The position numbers and the translations under genes were made by a program. From an uncultured Muribaculaceae bacterium (GTDB lineage Bacteria; Bacteroidota; Bacteroidia; Bacteroidales; Muribaculaceae), in NCBI GenBank assembly GCA_934636465.1, contig CAKUAR010000002.1, positions 1 through 64,000 on the forward strand: a stretch of 64,000 bases of DNA, in the 5' to 3' direction. Below the pieces are notes generated by a model. The model was given only the letters and a program-made list of their open reading frames with translations. It made no database searches and was not told where the DNA came from. Numbering within the stretch: position 1 is the first letter of the stretch; every line of letters begins with the position of its first letter. Shown piece after piece: positions 34,690-43,248 of this stretch.

Positions 34690-34727
34690 ATTCCACATGG
34701 CCTTATGCGTCTTGGCTGGTGTGGAAT
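34690..34727 (-). other. Hairpin in leader of ATPase-DUF4435 gene
   Basis: ATTCCACA (34690-34697) pairs with TGTGGAAT (34720-34727). An inner GCC/GGC pairing shortens the loop. It lies 23 bases upstream of the start codon with no T-tract. It may be an operator or an RNA structure. Confidence 0.4.
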
Positions 34728-34838
34728 TGCGTGCCCTAAGTTAAGCATAAAATTGCAAAGGAGATGTCGGCCTTGGCCAAAAAGCCGCTTTGTGCGTGCT
34801 TTTTTGAGGCCTGCACCTGGCAGCGGCGTAGCGTGATG

Positions 34839-35627
34839 TCAGATTGTGTCGTTGCCCTCGGCTGTGGCAAGCACTTGCTGGCGGAATATGGTATCGGTTT
34901 TGAGTCGCTTCAAGGCTTGCTTCGATGCGCCTTGGTGTGACTCTTTCTTGCTGTAGCCCACAGCGTCGCTGGCAAATATACCGCCCAGAATCACGGCTGT
35001 TTTGAATATTGGGTTGTTTTCGCTGTCGGCATAGGTGTCAATCAGCTCAAATTCTATTGTCACCCTGAATTTCTGAGTCCACTCTATGAGCCTCGACTTG
35101 AAGTTTTGCTCGGTTTTCACGAGCTTGTTGATGTCGATGTAGCGTTTGATGATGCGTTCTTCTATGAACTTTTGCGCCACCTTGTAGCCGTGGTCTATGT
35201 AGATAGCCCCCACAAGAGCCTCCACCACGTTGCCGTTGATATAGGAGTTGTGCGACTGCGAGTGCGCAGCTGCTCTCACCCTCTGGTCGAGGTGCATGAG
35301 TCCGCCTATGCGGTTCAAGCTTTCGCGTTGCACTATTTTAGCCCTGGTGGCCGTCAGAAAGCCTTCATGCTGGTTGGGATAGTGGCGATAAAGATAGTCG
35401 GCAACCACAGCGTCGAGAATTCCGTCGCCCAAGTATTCGAGCCTCTCGTTATTGGCCCAGTGTTGCCCGTCGAGTGCCTTGACTGGCATGGAGCGGTGCA
35501 CAAAAGCGAGCTTATACAGGAAAATGTCATGCGGCAAAACGCCGGTTGTGGAGCGAATAAAAGCATAAAGCTCCCTATCCTTAGAGAAAAGGAGCTTTAT
35601 GTAAGGTATGATGTTTGATAGGAACAT
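34839..35627 (-). CDS. rnc: Ribonuclease III
   Basis: About 262 residues. It cuts double-stranded RNA in rRNA and mRNA processing. The catalytic signature NERLEYLGDGILDAVV lies near 58-75, and the second acidic site is EALVGAIYIDHG. A C-terminal dsRNA-binding domain follows (about 180-250, with the A-x-x-x-A-x-x-x-A-L helix GASKQALKRL). It is the last gene of acpP-fabF-rnc, an order conserved in Bacteroidetes. A GTG four codons upstream (35639) is an alternative start. Confidence 0.93.
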   Translation of the reverse strand: MFLSNIIPYIKLLFSKDRELYAFIRSTTGVLPHDIFLYKLAFVHRSMPVKALDGQHWANNERLEYLGDGILDAVVADYLYRHYPNQHEGFLTATRAKIVQRESLNRIGGLMHLDQRVRAAAHSQSHNSYINGNVVEALVGAIYIDHGYKVAQKFIEERIIKRYIDINKLVKTEQNFKSRLIEWTQKFRVTIEFELIDTYADSENNPIFKTAVILGGIFASDAVGYSKKESHQGASKQALKRLKTDTIFRQQVLATAEGNDTI

Positions 35628-35672
35628 TTTCAAGTGCACAGAGGTGAGTGTTCCTTGATAACCTCAAGCAAA

Positions 35673-36935
35673 TTAACCTTTGAATTTCTTGACAATGATG
35701 CTTGCGTTGTGACCACCAAAGCCAAATGTGTTAGACAGGGCATAATCGACAGTGCGCCTCTGGGCTTTGCCAAAAGTGAAGTTCATGTTGTAGTCGATTT
35801 CCTCGTCCTTGTCGTCATCGGCGTGGTTGATGGTAGGCGGCACGATGTCTTCTTGACACGACTTGACGCAGAACAGTGCTTCCATTGCGCCGGTAGCACC
35901 GAGCATGTGGCCAGTCATTGATTTTGTTGAGCTGACGTTGAGTTCATAGGCGTGGTCGCCAAACACTTCGGCTATAGCCTTGGTCTCCGACAAGTCGCCC
36001 ACATGGGTCGATGTGCCGTGAGCGTTGATATAGTCGATTTTGTCGGCAGAAATGCCGGCATCGTCGAGTGCGCGTTGCATCACGAGTTTTGCACCGAGTC
36101 CTTCGGGGTGGCTTGCGGTGATGTGATAAGCATCGCCCGACATGCCTCCGCCCACAACTTCGGCATAAATCTTGGCACCGCGAGCCTTGGCGTGCTCATA
36201 TTCCTCAAAAATGAGGCACACGCCGCCTTCACCAATCACGAAGCCGTCGCGCGACGCGCTAAACGGACGTGAGGCTGTCTCTGGGCTGTCGTTGCGAGTC
36301 GAGAGGGCTTTCATTGAGTTGAAACCGCCCACACCAGCAGGAAACACCGGAGCCTCAGAACCACCGGTCACGATGGCCTCGGCCTTGCCCAGACGCACCA
36401 AGTTGAATGCGTCAATCATTGCGTTGGTCGATGTTGCACATGCAGAAACCACACCATAGTTTGGTCCTCTAAGTCCCCACTTGATTGAAATGTGTCCGGC
36501 AGCTATGTCGGCAATCATCATAGGGATAAAGAATGGATTATACATAGGGCCGTTGGCTTCGTGCAGCGCATAATAGCCGGCTTGTTCCTCAAATGTGTGA
36601 AGACCGCCTATGCCTGAAGCAAAGACCACACCCACGTTGTCGAGGTTGAAACCTCCGTCGAGCATGTTGGCGTCTTCAATTGCTTGCTTGGCGCATGCCA
36701 TGGCATATTGCGCATAGAGGTCCATTCTCTTGAACTCCTTGCGGTCCATGTAGTCGGCAGGGTTGAAACCCTTTACCTCGCAGGCAAAATGAGTTTTGAA
36801 CAGCGAGCTGTCAAAATGTGTAATAGGTCCAGCGCCACTCACACCATTCAAGGCGTTGTTCCAAACGGACTCAACGTCGTTTCCAAGTGGAGTAATGGCA
36901 CCCAGGCCTGTTACTACAACTCTCTTTAAATCCAT
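35673..36935 (-). CDS. fabF: 3-oxoacyl-ACP synthase II
   Basis: 420 residues. It condenses malonyl-ACP with acyl-ACP in fatty acid elongation. The nucleophile Cys163 lies in SACATSTN. The two His residues are in NAHGTSTHVGD and NTFGFGGHN. Full length for FabF, starting MDLKRVVVTGLG. It lies 33 bases after acpP and 45 before rnc on the same strand, forming one operon. Confidence 0.96.
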   Translation of the reverse strand: MDLKRVVVTGLGAITPLGNDVESVWNNALNGVSGAGPITHFDSSLFKTHFACEVKGFNPADYMDRKEFKRMDLYAQYAMACAKQAIEDANMLDGGFNLDNVGVVFASGIGGLHTFEEQAGYYALHEANGPMYNPFFIPMMIADIAAGHISIKWGLRGPNYGVVSACATSTNAMIDAFNLVRLGKAEAIVTGGSEAPVFPAGVGGFNSMKALSTRNDSPETASRPFSASRDGFVIGEGGVCLIFEEYEHAKARGAKIYAEVVGGGMSGDAYHITASHPEGLGAKLVMQRALDDAGISADKIDYINAHGTSTHVGDLSETKAIAEVFGDHAYELNVSSTKSMTGHMLGATGAMEALFCVKSCQEDIVPPTINHADDDKDEEIDYNMNFTFGKAQRRTVDYALSNTFGFGGHNASIIVKKFKG

Positions 36936-36968
36936 ATTTACAGGAATAATAGAAGTTTTTTAAGCTAA

Positions 36969-37208
36969 TTATTCAGCTTTAGCGTCTTCGATAAACTTGA
37001 TGGCGTCACCCACAGTTTGGATAGTTTCAGATTTCTCATCTGGAATTTTGATACCGAATTCTTTCTCAAATTCCATAATCAACTCCACTGTGTCGAGTGA
37101 GTCAGCACCAAGATCCTGAGCAAATGTAGCTTCTGGTGTAACAGCTGATTCGCTTACGCCCAATTTGTCAACGATGATAGATTTTACTCTTTCTGCAATT
37201 TCAGACAT
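36969..37208 (-). CDS. acpP: Acyl carrier protein
   Basis: 79 residues. The acyl carrier of fatty acid synthesis has the phosphopantetheine-attachment serine in [10 protein letters not shown] and the expected acidic four-helix composition. It is the first gene of acpP-fabF-rnc. On the minus strand the upstream region has a one-mismatch -7 box (TTACTTTG at 37258-37265) and the inverted repeat at 37314-37335. Confidence 0.96.
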   Translation of the reverse strand: MSEIAERVKSIIVDKLGVSESAVTPEATFAQDLGADSLDTVELIMEFEKEFGIKIPDEKSETIQTVGDAIKFIEDAKAE

Positions 37209-37313
37209 AATAATATAAATTTAAAAAGTTAAAATGAATGTTTCTAATTTTGCTCGGCAAAGTAAGCAATTATTATTCAAATAATAAAGTAATTCGCTCA
37301 ATAAAAGCACCTA

Positions 37314-37335
37314 CTTTGCACTTTTTAATGCAAAG
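37314..37335. promoter_or_regulatory. CTTTGCA inverted repeat upstream of acpP
   Basis: CTTTGCA (37314-37320) and TGCAAAG (37329-37335) form a perfect 7-bp inverted repeat around 8 bases, about 110 bases upstream of acpP. The gene-free stretch 37209-37574 holds only this, the weak acpP box and the plus-strand box at 37456. It may be an operator for the fatty acid operon. Confidence 0.4.
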
Positions 37336-37455
37336 TGGGCTGCTTTGGTGCGTTTTTAGAAATTTTATAAGAAAACAAAGGTTAAAAAATGTAAACTTTT
37401 TCATTAATATTGCCGTTGTTGACACTCAAGTGGCTGAATGACCAAATTTTATCAT

Positions 37456-37463
37456 TATTTTTG
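37456..37463 (+). promoter_or_regulatory. -7 box TATTTTTG for Gly/Asn-rich protein gene
   Basis: An exact TAnnTTTG match, giving a leader of about 105 nt before the ATG at 37575. No -33 TTTG at the right distance. Confidence 0.5.
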
Positions 37464-37574
37464 TTGAATTAAACCGATAGGCACCATAAAAGTCTAAACT
37501 ACAAATTAACAATATTGCTCCTTTTTCAAGGCGTTGGCAACAACGAGGCGAAAAGGCATTAACAATTAAAGATT

Positions 37575-38933
37575 ATGACTACTTTACGAAACATGATGAT
37601 GGGCGTGATGCTCATGGGAAGCGTGACAATGGCGTTTCCAGCTATGTCGCAAGTGATGACAGGCCATCGCGGAACTAATTCCGGACAGTCTTCCGGCATG
37701 GGAGCTCCGGCAGTAGAGAGAAAAAGCAGCAACCGAAGCATGATGGGCATGCCAAGTGCACCAGCTGGCCGTGGTTCGGGCAACAACATAGAGAGACGCA
37801 TGCAGCCGTCGGCACCTCAGCAGCAAAGTGGCAGCCGCAGCAGTGCTTTTGGCGGTGGACGCGTGTTTGGCGCGAGCGGCAGCCACAATGCCATGCAGAG
37901 TTCACCGGCAAGCGAGGCAAGGCGTGAAACACAGCCAAGCGTCAACCACTGGCCGTCGCAAAACAACTCCACTCCGCGCCAATTTGGCGGTGACGCTCCA
38001 TCGCGGCGCAACGAGTCAACTGGCAATCGCCGCGTGTTTGGCGGCAACAACGACTTCAGCCGCAACACTGGAGGCGGTCCTGTGAAAGTGGAAAGCCGTC
38101 AATACAACAACCCTGGCAGCAACTTCGGCTCTGCCGGCAATGGTGGCGGTTCGGGCCGTATGCCAGGCCGCACCCCAGGCAACAGCGGTATGGGTCCTGG
38201 CAAAAACAACGGTGGCGGCAACTTCAACGCCCCAAGTGGAAATAACAATAACGGAGGCCCAGGCCGCCGTCCAGGCTACAATCCTGGCAACAACCGCGCC
38301 CCTGGCGGCAACAGGGCTTATGCTCCAGAACCGCCGCGTCAAGAGCGTTATGGAGGCTATCGCAACCGTGGCGACTTCGACCGCCGTCGCCACGCCATCA
38401 ACCGCAACTATCGCCGTGGTTTCTGGCACGGAGCTTTTGTTCCACCGCCACCACGTCCATACCGCCCACGCTACGTCAGCATTTATGCTCCGGTTCGCCC
38501 TTATGGCTGGACACCGCGTTATGGAGTTCCGCTGATTGACGGAGTTCTCGGATTGACGTTTGGCACACTCTATGATGCCGCGCTCAATTACCTCTACGAC
38601 ATGAACTATGCAATCGACGGCTGGGCAAACGACTTGGTTTATTTGCGCGACGTTCCTGTGATGCGCTTCACTTGGCCCGATGCAATGATTAGGTTCGACA
38701 GCTATCGCCGCATGAACTATGTGCAGCTGGTTTACTCCTCTCCTTATTACGACCGCTCACGTCTGCGCAGCCTCTACAGCGACCTTTGCGTCACCTATGG
38801 CAGCCCGGTTTCGTTTCGCGACGACGCGCTCACACAAGTGTCGTGGTACGGTGGCGACGGACGAGGCTACGTGACACTCCGCTACAACAACGTCAATGGC
38901 CGTTACTACACCACACTTTCATTCGGTCGTTGA
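37575..38933 (+). CDS. Secreted Gly/Asn/Ser/Arg-rich protein
   Basis: 452 residues. The signal peptide (about 1-25, ending AMSQ) is followed by a long low-complexity, probably disordered region (about 27-275). That region is rich in Gly, Asn, Ser, Pro and Arg, with recurring RVFG, PGNN and GGG units. An Arg/Tyr/Pro-rich hinge (VPPPPRPYRPRYVSIYAPVRPYG, about 290-315) leads to a C-terminal beta-rich domain of about 130 residues ending in YVTLRYNNVNGRYYTTLSFGR. The strongly basic low-complexity part suggests surface or polyanion binding. The family is not recognised. Confidence 0.7.
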   Translation: MTTLRNMMMGVMLMGSVTMAFPAMSQVMTGHRGTNSGQSSGMGAPAVERKSSNRSMMGMPSAPAGRGSGNNIERRMQPSAPQQQSGSRSSAFGGGRVFGASGSHNAMQSSPASEARRETQPSVNHWPSQNNSTPRQFGGDAPSRRNESTGNRRVFGGNNDFSRNTGGGPVKVESRQYNNPGSNFGSAGNGGGSGRMPGRTPGNSGMGPGKNNGGGNFNAPSGNNNNGGPGRRPGYNPGNNRAPGGNRAYAPEPPRQERYGGYRNRGDFDRRRHAINRNYRRGFWHGAFVPPPPRPYRPRYVSIYAPVRPYGWTPRYGVPLIDGVLGLTFGTLYDAALNYLYDMNYAIDGWANDLVYLRDVPVMRFTWPDAMIRFDSYRRMNYVQLVYSSPYYDRSRLRSLYSDLCVTYGSPVSFRDDALTQVSWYGGDGRGYVTLRYNNVNGRYYTTLSFGR

Positions 38934-39022
38934 CAGGAATAATGAAATTGACAGAAGCTTTTTTACGCCGCACCTAAAGTCGAGCGCAAAAACAGCTCCT
39001 CGATAAGAACGAAAACAACCAG

Positions 39023-39068
39023 ATGGACTGCGTTCCTACACAAAAGAGAACGCAGTCCATGTTTCTTT
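39023..39068 (+). terminator. Terminator after Gly/Asn-rich gene
   Basis: A perfect 13-bp stem, ATGGACTGCGTTC (39023-39035) with GAACGCAGTCCAT (39048-39060), followed by GTTTCTTTTC. It lies between convergent genes. Confidence 0.85.
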
Positions 39069-39098
39069 TCTGCCAGTCGCACACCAGCTAACAACAAA

Positions 39099-40775
39099 TC
39101 ACAGTCTGAAACCTATTTGAGCACAGGTCTTATTTGCGATGCGCTCGTTTTTGCAGATTTCGATTATTGACTGAATGTCGATGCTGTCTTCTCCCGACAA
39201 TATGGCGTTAACTGCATATTTTCGCGAAATGTTTTCAATCTCGCCTCCAGACATGTCGAATTTTGAAGCCAAAGTGTTGGCGTCGCTCAGTGTCAACGCT
39301 GGCATCAATAGTTGCCAGATTTGAGCGCGGCACTCAATGGTGGGGCGGTTGAATTTTATTTTGTAGAGAAAACGGCGCTCAAACGCTTTGTCGAGATTGG
39401 CGGTTATGTTGGTTGTGGCAATCATGATGCCTTCAAGTGACTCCATTTCTTGAAGTATTATGTTTTGTATGGAATTCTCCATTTTATCCACGGCACGTGT
39501 CGCGCCTTCCATTCTCACTCCAAGTATGGCATCGGCTTCATTGAAAAGCAAAATCGGGGCAACTTTTGATTGTTTGCAAGCCTTTCGGTAAATGTCGAAA
39601 AACCTCTTTATGTTTTGCTCGCTTTCTCCCACCCAGCAACTCTTGATTTTGTCAACGTCAACACGCAATATGTCGCGTCCGGTGGCACGGGCTATCTGAT
39701 ACACTGTTTCCGTTTTGCCAGTGCCTGGCGCTCCGTAGAACAAGCAGCAAAAGCCGGTTCTCATTTTGGCGTCGCGCAGCCGTTTCTGAACGGCATGGAA
39801 ACGGTCGGCCGACAATATCGCCGAAAGCTCTTTGACTTGGGCTCGCTCCGATGCGTTGTAAATCAACCGCTTTTCCGGAAAAGAAGAGCATTTTGTCAAT
39901 TGACAGCTTTGTTGCGGTTGAATGTTCAAGTCCAGTTCAGACAGCAAGTCATTTTTGGCATAGTCGGTTAATTTGAAAGCATTGGCGTTGGCCATGCCGT
40001 CTTCGTTGGCGTTTTCAATCAGCTTGTGCTCAAACAAGGATAATGACCTTTTGCGCAATCCCTCCTTACACCAATATGGCAATTTTTGGTTGTCGTAAAG
40101 ACCCTCAAGTTGGTAAATATGTATGCCATCGTCACAATCATCAACAAAAATATGTGCCATAAATATGAACAACAGCCGTTCCTCTTCCACCAACTTAAAT
40201 TGTGAGAGCGTTCTTGAAAAATGAGAGTCGGCTATTTTTGAAATAGCGTCGTTGGTGCGTTCAAGAATCGCTTTGTGGGTCAGCTCTCCATTGTCAATTT
40301 CTTCACTCAAATCGCTAAAATACTCAAAGAATGATTGCGGGTCGTTTATCGGTGTTTCAACATAGACGTAAGGTTCGTTTTTAATCAAAGCATTTTGCAC
40401 ATCTAAAGGCACACGATAAGAAACTCCGCCATTGCTTCTCGACACTCTGATGTAGTGTTTTTTCTCAAGAACATCAATTTCTGGCAAGAACTGCAAGATT
40501 TTGATGTTGCTGCAGCCAGTGTCATCAGCAATGCGCGACAGTTTAAGGCAGTAGTCGTCGCTGTGCGAAACAAACAGAGCAAGCAGAACCGATTGCGTTT
40601 CGGAAAGTTCCAATTTTTGTGAGACATATTTTATATATGGCGACGCTTTCTTGAAAAAGTTTGCTGACAATTTGGAACCCTCAGCCAGTTCCACAATTTG
40701 TTCAAAAGCTTCAAGCATGCTTGTGACACGAACAATTTTCGTGTTTTTCTCTTTTTTTGTTTGATTTGTCGGCAT
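39099..40775 (-). CDS. AAA+ ATPase with N-terminal winged-helix-like region
   Basis: About 558 residues. The N-terminal half (1-300) is helical with winged-helix-like segments (CLKLSRIADDTGCSNIKILQ, KHYIRVSRSNGGVSYRV). The AAA core has Walker A YGAPGTGKTET (about 344-354), Walker B LLFNEAD (about 407-413), where Asn replaces the usual Asp, sensor ATTN and arginine finger AFERRF (about 463). It groups with FtsH/Cdc48-like AAA domains of Bacteroidales but has no protease. ATG 40775 (MPTNQTKKEKN) is preferred; ATG 40811 is almost at the predicted transcript start. The role is unknown, perhaps protein remodelling. Confidence 0.75.
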   Translation of the reverse strand: MPTNQTKKEKNTKIVRVTSMLEAFEQIVELAEGSKLSANFFKKASPYIKYVSQKLELSETQSVLLALFVSHSDDYCLKLSRIADDTGCSNIKILQFLPEIDVLEKKHYIRVSRSNGGVSYRVPLDVQNALIKNEPYVYVETPINDPQSFFEYFSDLSEEIDNGELTHKAILERTNDAISKIADSHFSRTLSQFKLVEEERLLFIFMAHIFVDDCDDGIHIYQLEGLYDNQKLPYWCKEGLRKRSLSLFEHKLIENANEDGMANANAFKLTDYAKNDLLSELDLNIQPQQSCQLTKCSSFPEKRLIYNASERAQVKELSAILSADRFHAVQKRLRDAKMRTGFCCLFYGAPGTGKTETVYQIARATGRDILRVDVDKIKSCWVGESEQNIKRFFDIYRKACKQSKVAPILLFNEADAILGVRMEGATRAVDKMENSIQNIILQEMESLEGIMIATTNITANLDKAFERRFLYKIKFNRPTIECRAQIWQLLMPALTLSDANTLASKFDMSGGEIENISRKYAVNAILSGEDSIDIQSIIEICKNERIANKTCAQIGFRL

Positions 40776-40824
40776 ATCAGAAATATTTAAAGTCGTTTGT
40801 GTATGACACATTTGTTAGTTGGTG

Positions 40825-40832
40825 CAAAATTA
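40825..40832 (-). promoter_or_regulatory. -7 box TAATTTTG for AAA+ ATPase gene
   Basis: An exact match on the minus strand; it predicts a start near 40818, giving a leader of about 43 nt to ATG 40775. Confidence 0.55.
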
Positions 40833-40953
40833 TGCCCAACGTGTATCAATACGCGCTCCATGTGTGGCTTTTTGGGGCAAATACACATTTTTGCACGACA
40901 ACATTTGTTGCCACAATTAGAAAAATCATTTTTATAAGTGCGGGAAATTGTTG

Positions 40954-40961
40954 TATTTTTG
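40954..40961 (+). promoter_or_regulatory. -7 box TATTTTTG for repeat/zinc-cluster gene
   Basis: An exact match. The predicted start near 40968 lies after the first possible start codon (40948) and before ATG 40999, so it fixes the latter. Confidence 0.6.
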
Positions 40962-40998
40962 TGGTGTAAATTCCAATCTGTCAAACAAATTGCATATT

Positions 40999-42414
40999 AT
41001 GACGTCACTTTGCCACAAATCCATGCAGGCACTACGCCTCGTTGCGTTGGTTGTGCTTGCCGTGTCGGGCATTGCCAACGGCTATGCCAACGGTCACTTC
41101 GCCACGATATTTGAGAGCGGATTGCCCTACAAGGAGCAATCTTGGTTCTATAGCGGAGAACTTGACCAGGATAAAATCAAGAAATACTGGGACGAAGGCA
41201 AACGCATCACAAGCGTTGCCTACACCGATAAGGGCTGGTTTGTGGTTATGGCCAAAAACAGCGGCTACACTATGCAGACCTATCACTACGACACTTCTTG
41301 GCCATCGGAGTGGCTTGATAAGAAAATAAAAGAGGGTTATTGCATCACGTCGGTGTCGGTTAGCCGGTCAAAATGGCTTATTGTTATGTCGCAAAATAGC
41401 GGCTACACATCGCAAACATGGCTCAGCAATGCCGACTGGTCGCAGACCAAAGCTAAAATCAAGCAATATTGGGACCAGAACTACTACATAACCAATGTGG
41501 CGAACAATGGTGGCCAGTGGCTTGTGGTGATGAGCAAAGGCTCGAAGTTCACGTCGCAGAAATACATGTTTGCCACCACCGAGAAACAGATTGTTGACAA
41601 GATTTCAGCCGAGTGGTCTAATGGCTACAACTTGATGCAGATGGAATATGGCGGAGGCGAATACATGGCAGTAATGGTGAAGTATAGCGAGAAAAATTCC
41701 GATCGTCGCCAGACCTACATCACCTCGTCAGACGACGTGAAAAACGAAATCAGCAAGCAGTGGAACGACAGCCGTGACATTGCCTATGTGTGCGGAGGCA
41801 TTGACATGGCACAAAACACCACCAGTACGAGTAGCAACACTTATGCCAGCAACAACACCGTTGCAAGCAACAACAATGGTGGCAAAGGCAAGTTCGGCAT
41901 AACAAACAATGCCAACGGCACGCAGCGCATAGATTTGCCCGACGGCGGCTTCAGAATCAACAATCCGCAACCCGACGGCAGCATATTGTCTTATGAGGAG
42001 CACCCGTGCATCATTTGCCACGGCTCTGGCAAGTGTACAGTGTGCTGGGGTACAGGCGGACGCTATGCCAACGGCATATTCTATCCGTGCAACTATTGCT
42101 GCCAGACAAACAAGTGCAAGGCATGTTCGGGCAAAGGCAAAACCACGCTCACTTCCACCTATCGCAACGGTGTGGCAATAGGCGTGGGCAATGACGGACG
42201 CACCTATATGGGCACAGCCGACGGCAGTAACTCACGTTCGTCGGAACGCCGCTCAGAGCGCAAGTCAAGCAGCAGCAAAAGCAAGAAGAACGAATATTTT
42301 GAGTACACCGAAGATGCGCCTAACTACACAGGTCTCGACCGTGACTTAGTATGGTGCGAAAAATGCAAATCATGGGGAAACCGGCACGCCCACATACGCA
42401 AGCGCATCAACTAA
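40999..42414 (+). CDS. Secreted DUF7477-like repeat protein with DnaJ-like zinc cluster
   Basis: 471 residues from ATG 40999. The signal peptide (about 1-30) precedes four to five tandem units of 40-50 residues (about 45-265). Each has the pattern I-[TA]-x-V-x-x-x-x-x-x-W-[FL]-V-V-M followed by Q-x-[YW], as in DUF7477 modules. An Asn/Ser/Thr-rich linker follows. Then comes a Cys cluster (about 325-370) with CIICHGSGKCTVCWGTGG and CKACSGKGK, like the CxxCxGxG zinc fingers of DnaJ. A Ser/Arg/Lys-rich stretch and a final WCEKCKSWG close the protein. A DnaJ-like finger on an exported protein is odd. The function is unknown. Confidence 0.7.
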   Translation: MTSLCHKSMQALRLVALVVLAVSGIANGYANGHFATIFESGLPYKEQSWFYSGELDQDKIKKYWDEGKRITSVAYTDKGWFVVMAKNSGYTMQTYHYDTSWPSEWLDKKIKEGYCITSVSVSRSKWLIVMSQNSGYTSQTWLSNADWSQTKAKIKQYWDQNYYITNVANNGGQWLVVMSKGSKFTSQKYMFATTEKQIVDKISAEWSNGYNLMQMEYGGGEYMAVMVKYSEKNSDRRQTYITSSDDVKNEISKQWNDSRDIAYVCGGIDMAQNTTSTSSNTYASNNTVASNNNGGKGKFGITNNANGTQRIDLPDGGFRINNPQPDGSILSYEEHPCIICHGSGKCTVCWGTGGRYANGIFYPCNYCCQTNKCKACSGKGKTTLTSTYRNGVAIGVGNDGRTYMGTADGSNSRSSERRSERKSSSSKSKKNEYFEYTEDAPNYTGLDRDLVWCEKCKSWGNRHAHIRKRIN

Positions 42415-42458
42415 TCCTAACAAAAAATCCTCATTTGTTTACGATTTTTTGCAAAACA

Positions 42459-42490
42459 TTTGGTGCTTTCCAAAAAACTCACTACCTTTG
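42459..42490 (+). promoter_or_regulatory. Full -33/-7 promoter of tRNA-Lys
   Basis: TTTG (42459-42462), 20 bases, TACCTTTG (42483-42490). The tRNA starts 20 bases downstream. Confidence 0.75.
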
Positions 42491-42509
42491 CATCACTTTA
42501 AGGAACGGA

Positions 42510-42582
42510 GATTCGCTAGCTCAGCTGGTAGAGCACAACACTTTTAATGTTGGGGTCTTGGGTTCGAGCCCCAAGCGGATCA
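42510..42582 (+). tRNA. tRNA-Lys (anticodon TTT)
   Basis: The acceptor GATTCGC pairs with GCGGATC with one wobble. The D arm is GCTCAGCTGGTAGAGC. The anticodon stem CAACA/TGTTG holds loop CTTTTAA (anticodon TTT). The T arm has GGTTCGAGCCC. The 3' CCA is not encoded, unlike in the tRNA-Val of this window. Confidence 0.95.
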
Positions 42583-42585
42583 CAC

Positions 42586-42627
42586 AAGCAGGTTGCAAAT
42601 CGAAGATTTGCAACCTGCTTCCTTTTA
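42586..42627 (+). terminator. Terminator of tRNA-Lys
   Basis: A perfect 16-bp stem, AAGCAGGTTGCAAATC (42586-42601) with GATTTGCAACCTGCTT (42605-42620), then CCTTTTATT. Confidence 0.9.
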
Positions 42628-42755
42628 TTCCCCCTCCCACAGGTCAATCAGACTAGATACATTCCCAAAGTATTTTATCTTTTCAATCAACGATTGTGAA
42701 GTTTTTCTCTAAAAAATGATAACATTGTGTCATATAACTAATTAAATTAATTATT

Positions 42756-43107
42756 ATGAAACGAATAATGCTATTCATTCTTGTTTCGTTTATGGCTTGC
42801 TCTATGACCCAAGCTAAAAAGTTGTTTGTGGAGATGGAATTCCATAAGAACTGCATTAAGTTAGATGATGGTTCAAATAAGAAGCCTCAGCCATTGAAAG
42901 ATGAAAATGGAAAAGACCTTAAATTCACATCGCTAATTGGTGCATTAAACTATATGTCATTGCAAGGTTGGGAATTGTTAGACACCAAGTCCGTGACAAG
43001 TGGCGGCGGATATATAGGAGCTTATGGTGGGGGCAAGTTCCACAGAGACAAAAGTATATTACATCTTTTGCAAAGAAGTTACCGATGAAGAACTTCATGA
43101 AACTTGA
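42756..43107 (+). pseudogene. Small secreted protein gene with probable frameshift
   Basis: The frame from ATG 42756 encodes a signal peptide (MKRIMLFILVSFMACSMTQA) and a domain ending GAYGGGKFHRDK, then runs out as SILHLLQRSYR and stops at 43088. Dropping one base at the AAAA run near 43051-43054 continues instead as VYYIFCKEVTDEELHET and stops at 43107. That resembles the natural end of small Bacteroidales secreted proteins (tyrosine-rich strand, then acidic helix). It is either a real one-base insertion or a sequencing error. The family is not recognised. Confidence 0.55.
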
Positions 43108-43159
43108 AGATGTGGTGAAGTGGGATAGGGAAATTAACTGGCTATCGGCAAAAATGTAT

Positions 43160-43167
43160 TAACTTTG
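43160..43167 (+). promoter_or_regulatory. -7 box TAACTTTG for LysE-type exporter
   Basis: An exact TAnnTTTG match, about 80 bases upstream of the exporter ATG. Confidence 0.5.
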
Positions 43168-43248
43168 TGGTGTGAAATGGTGACGCTTAACCACACTGCC
43201 ATGCAGATTGACGTCGCCCATTAACTATACACTAAAAAGACTTTGCCT

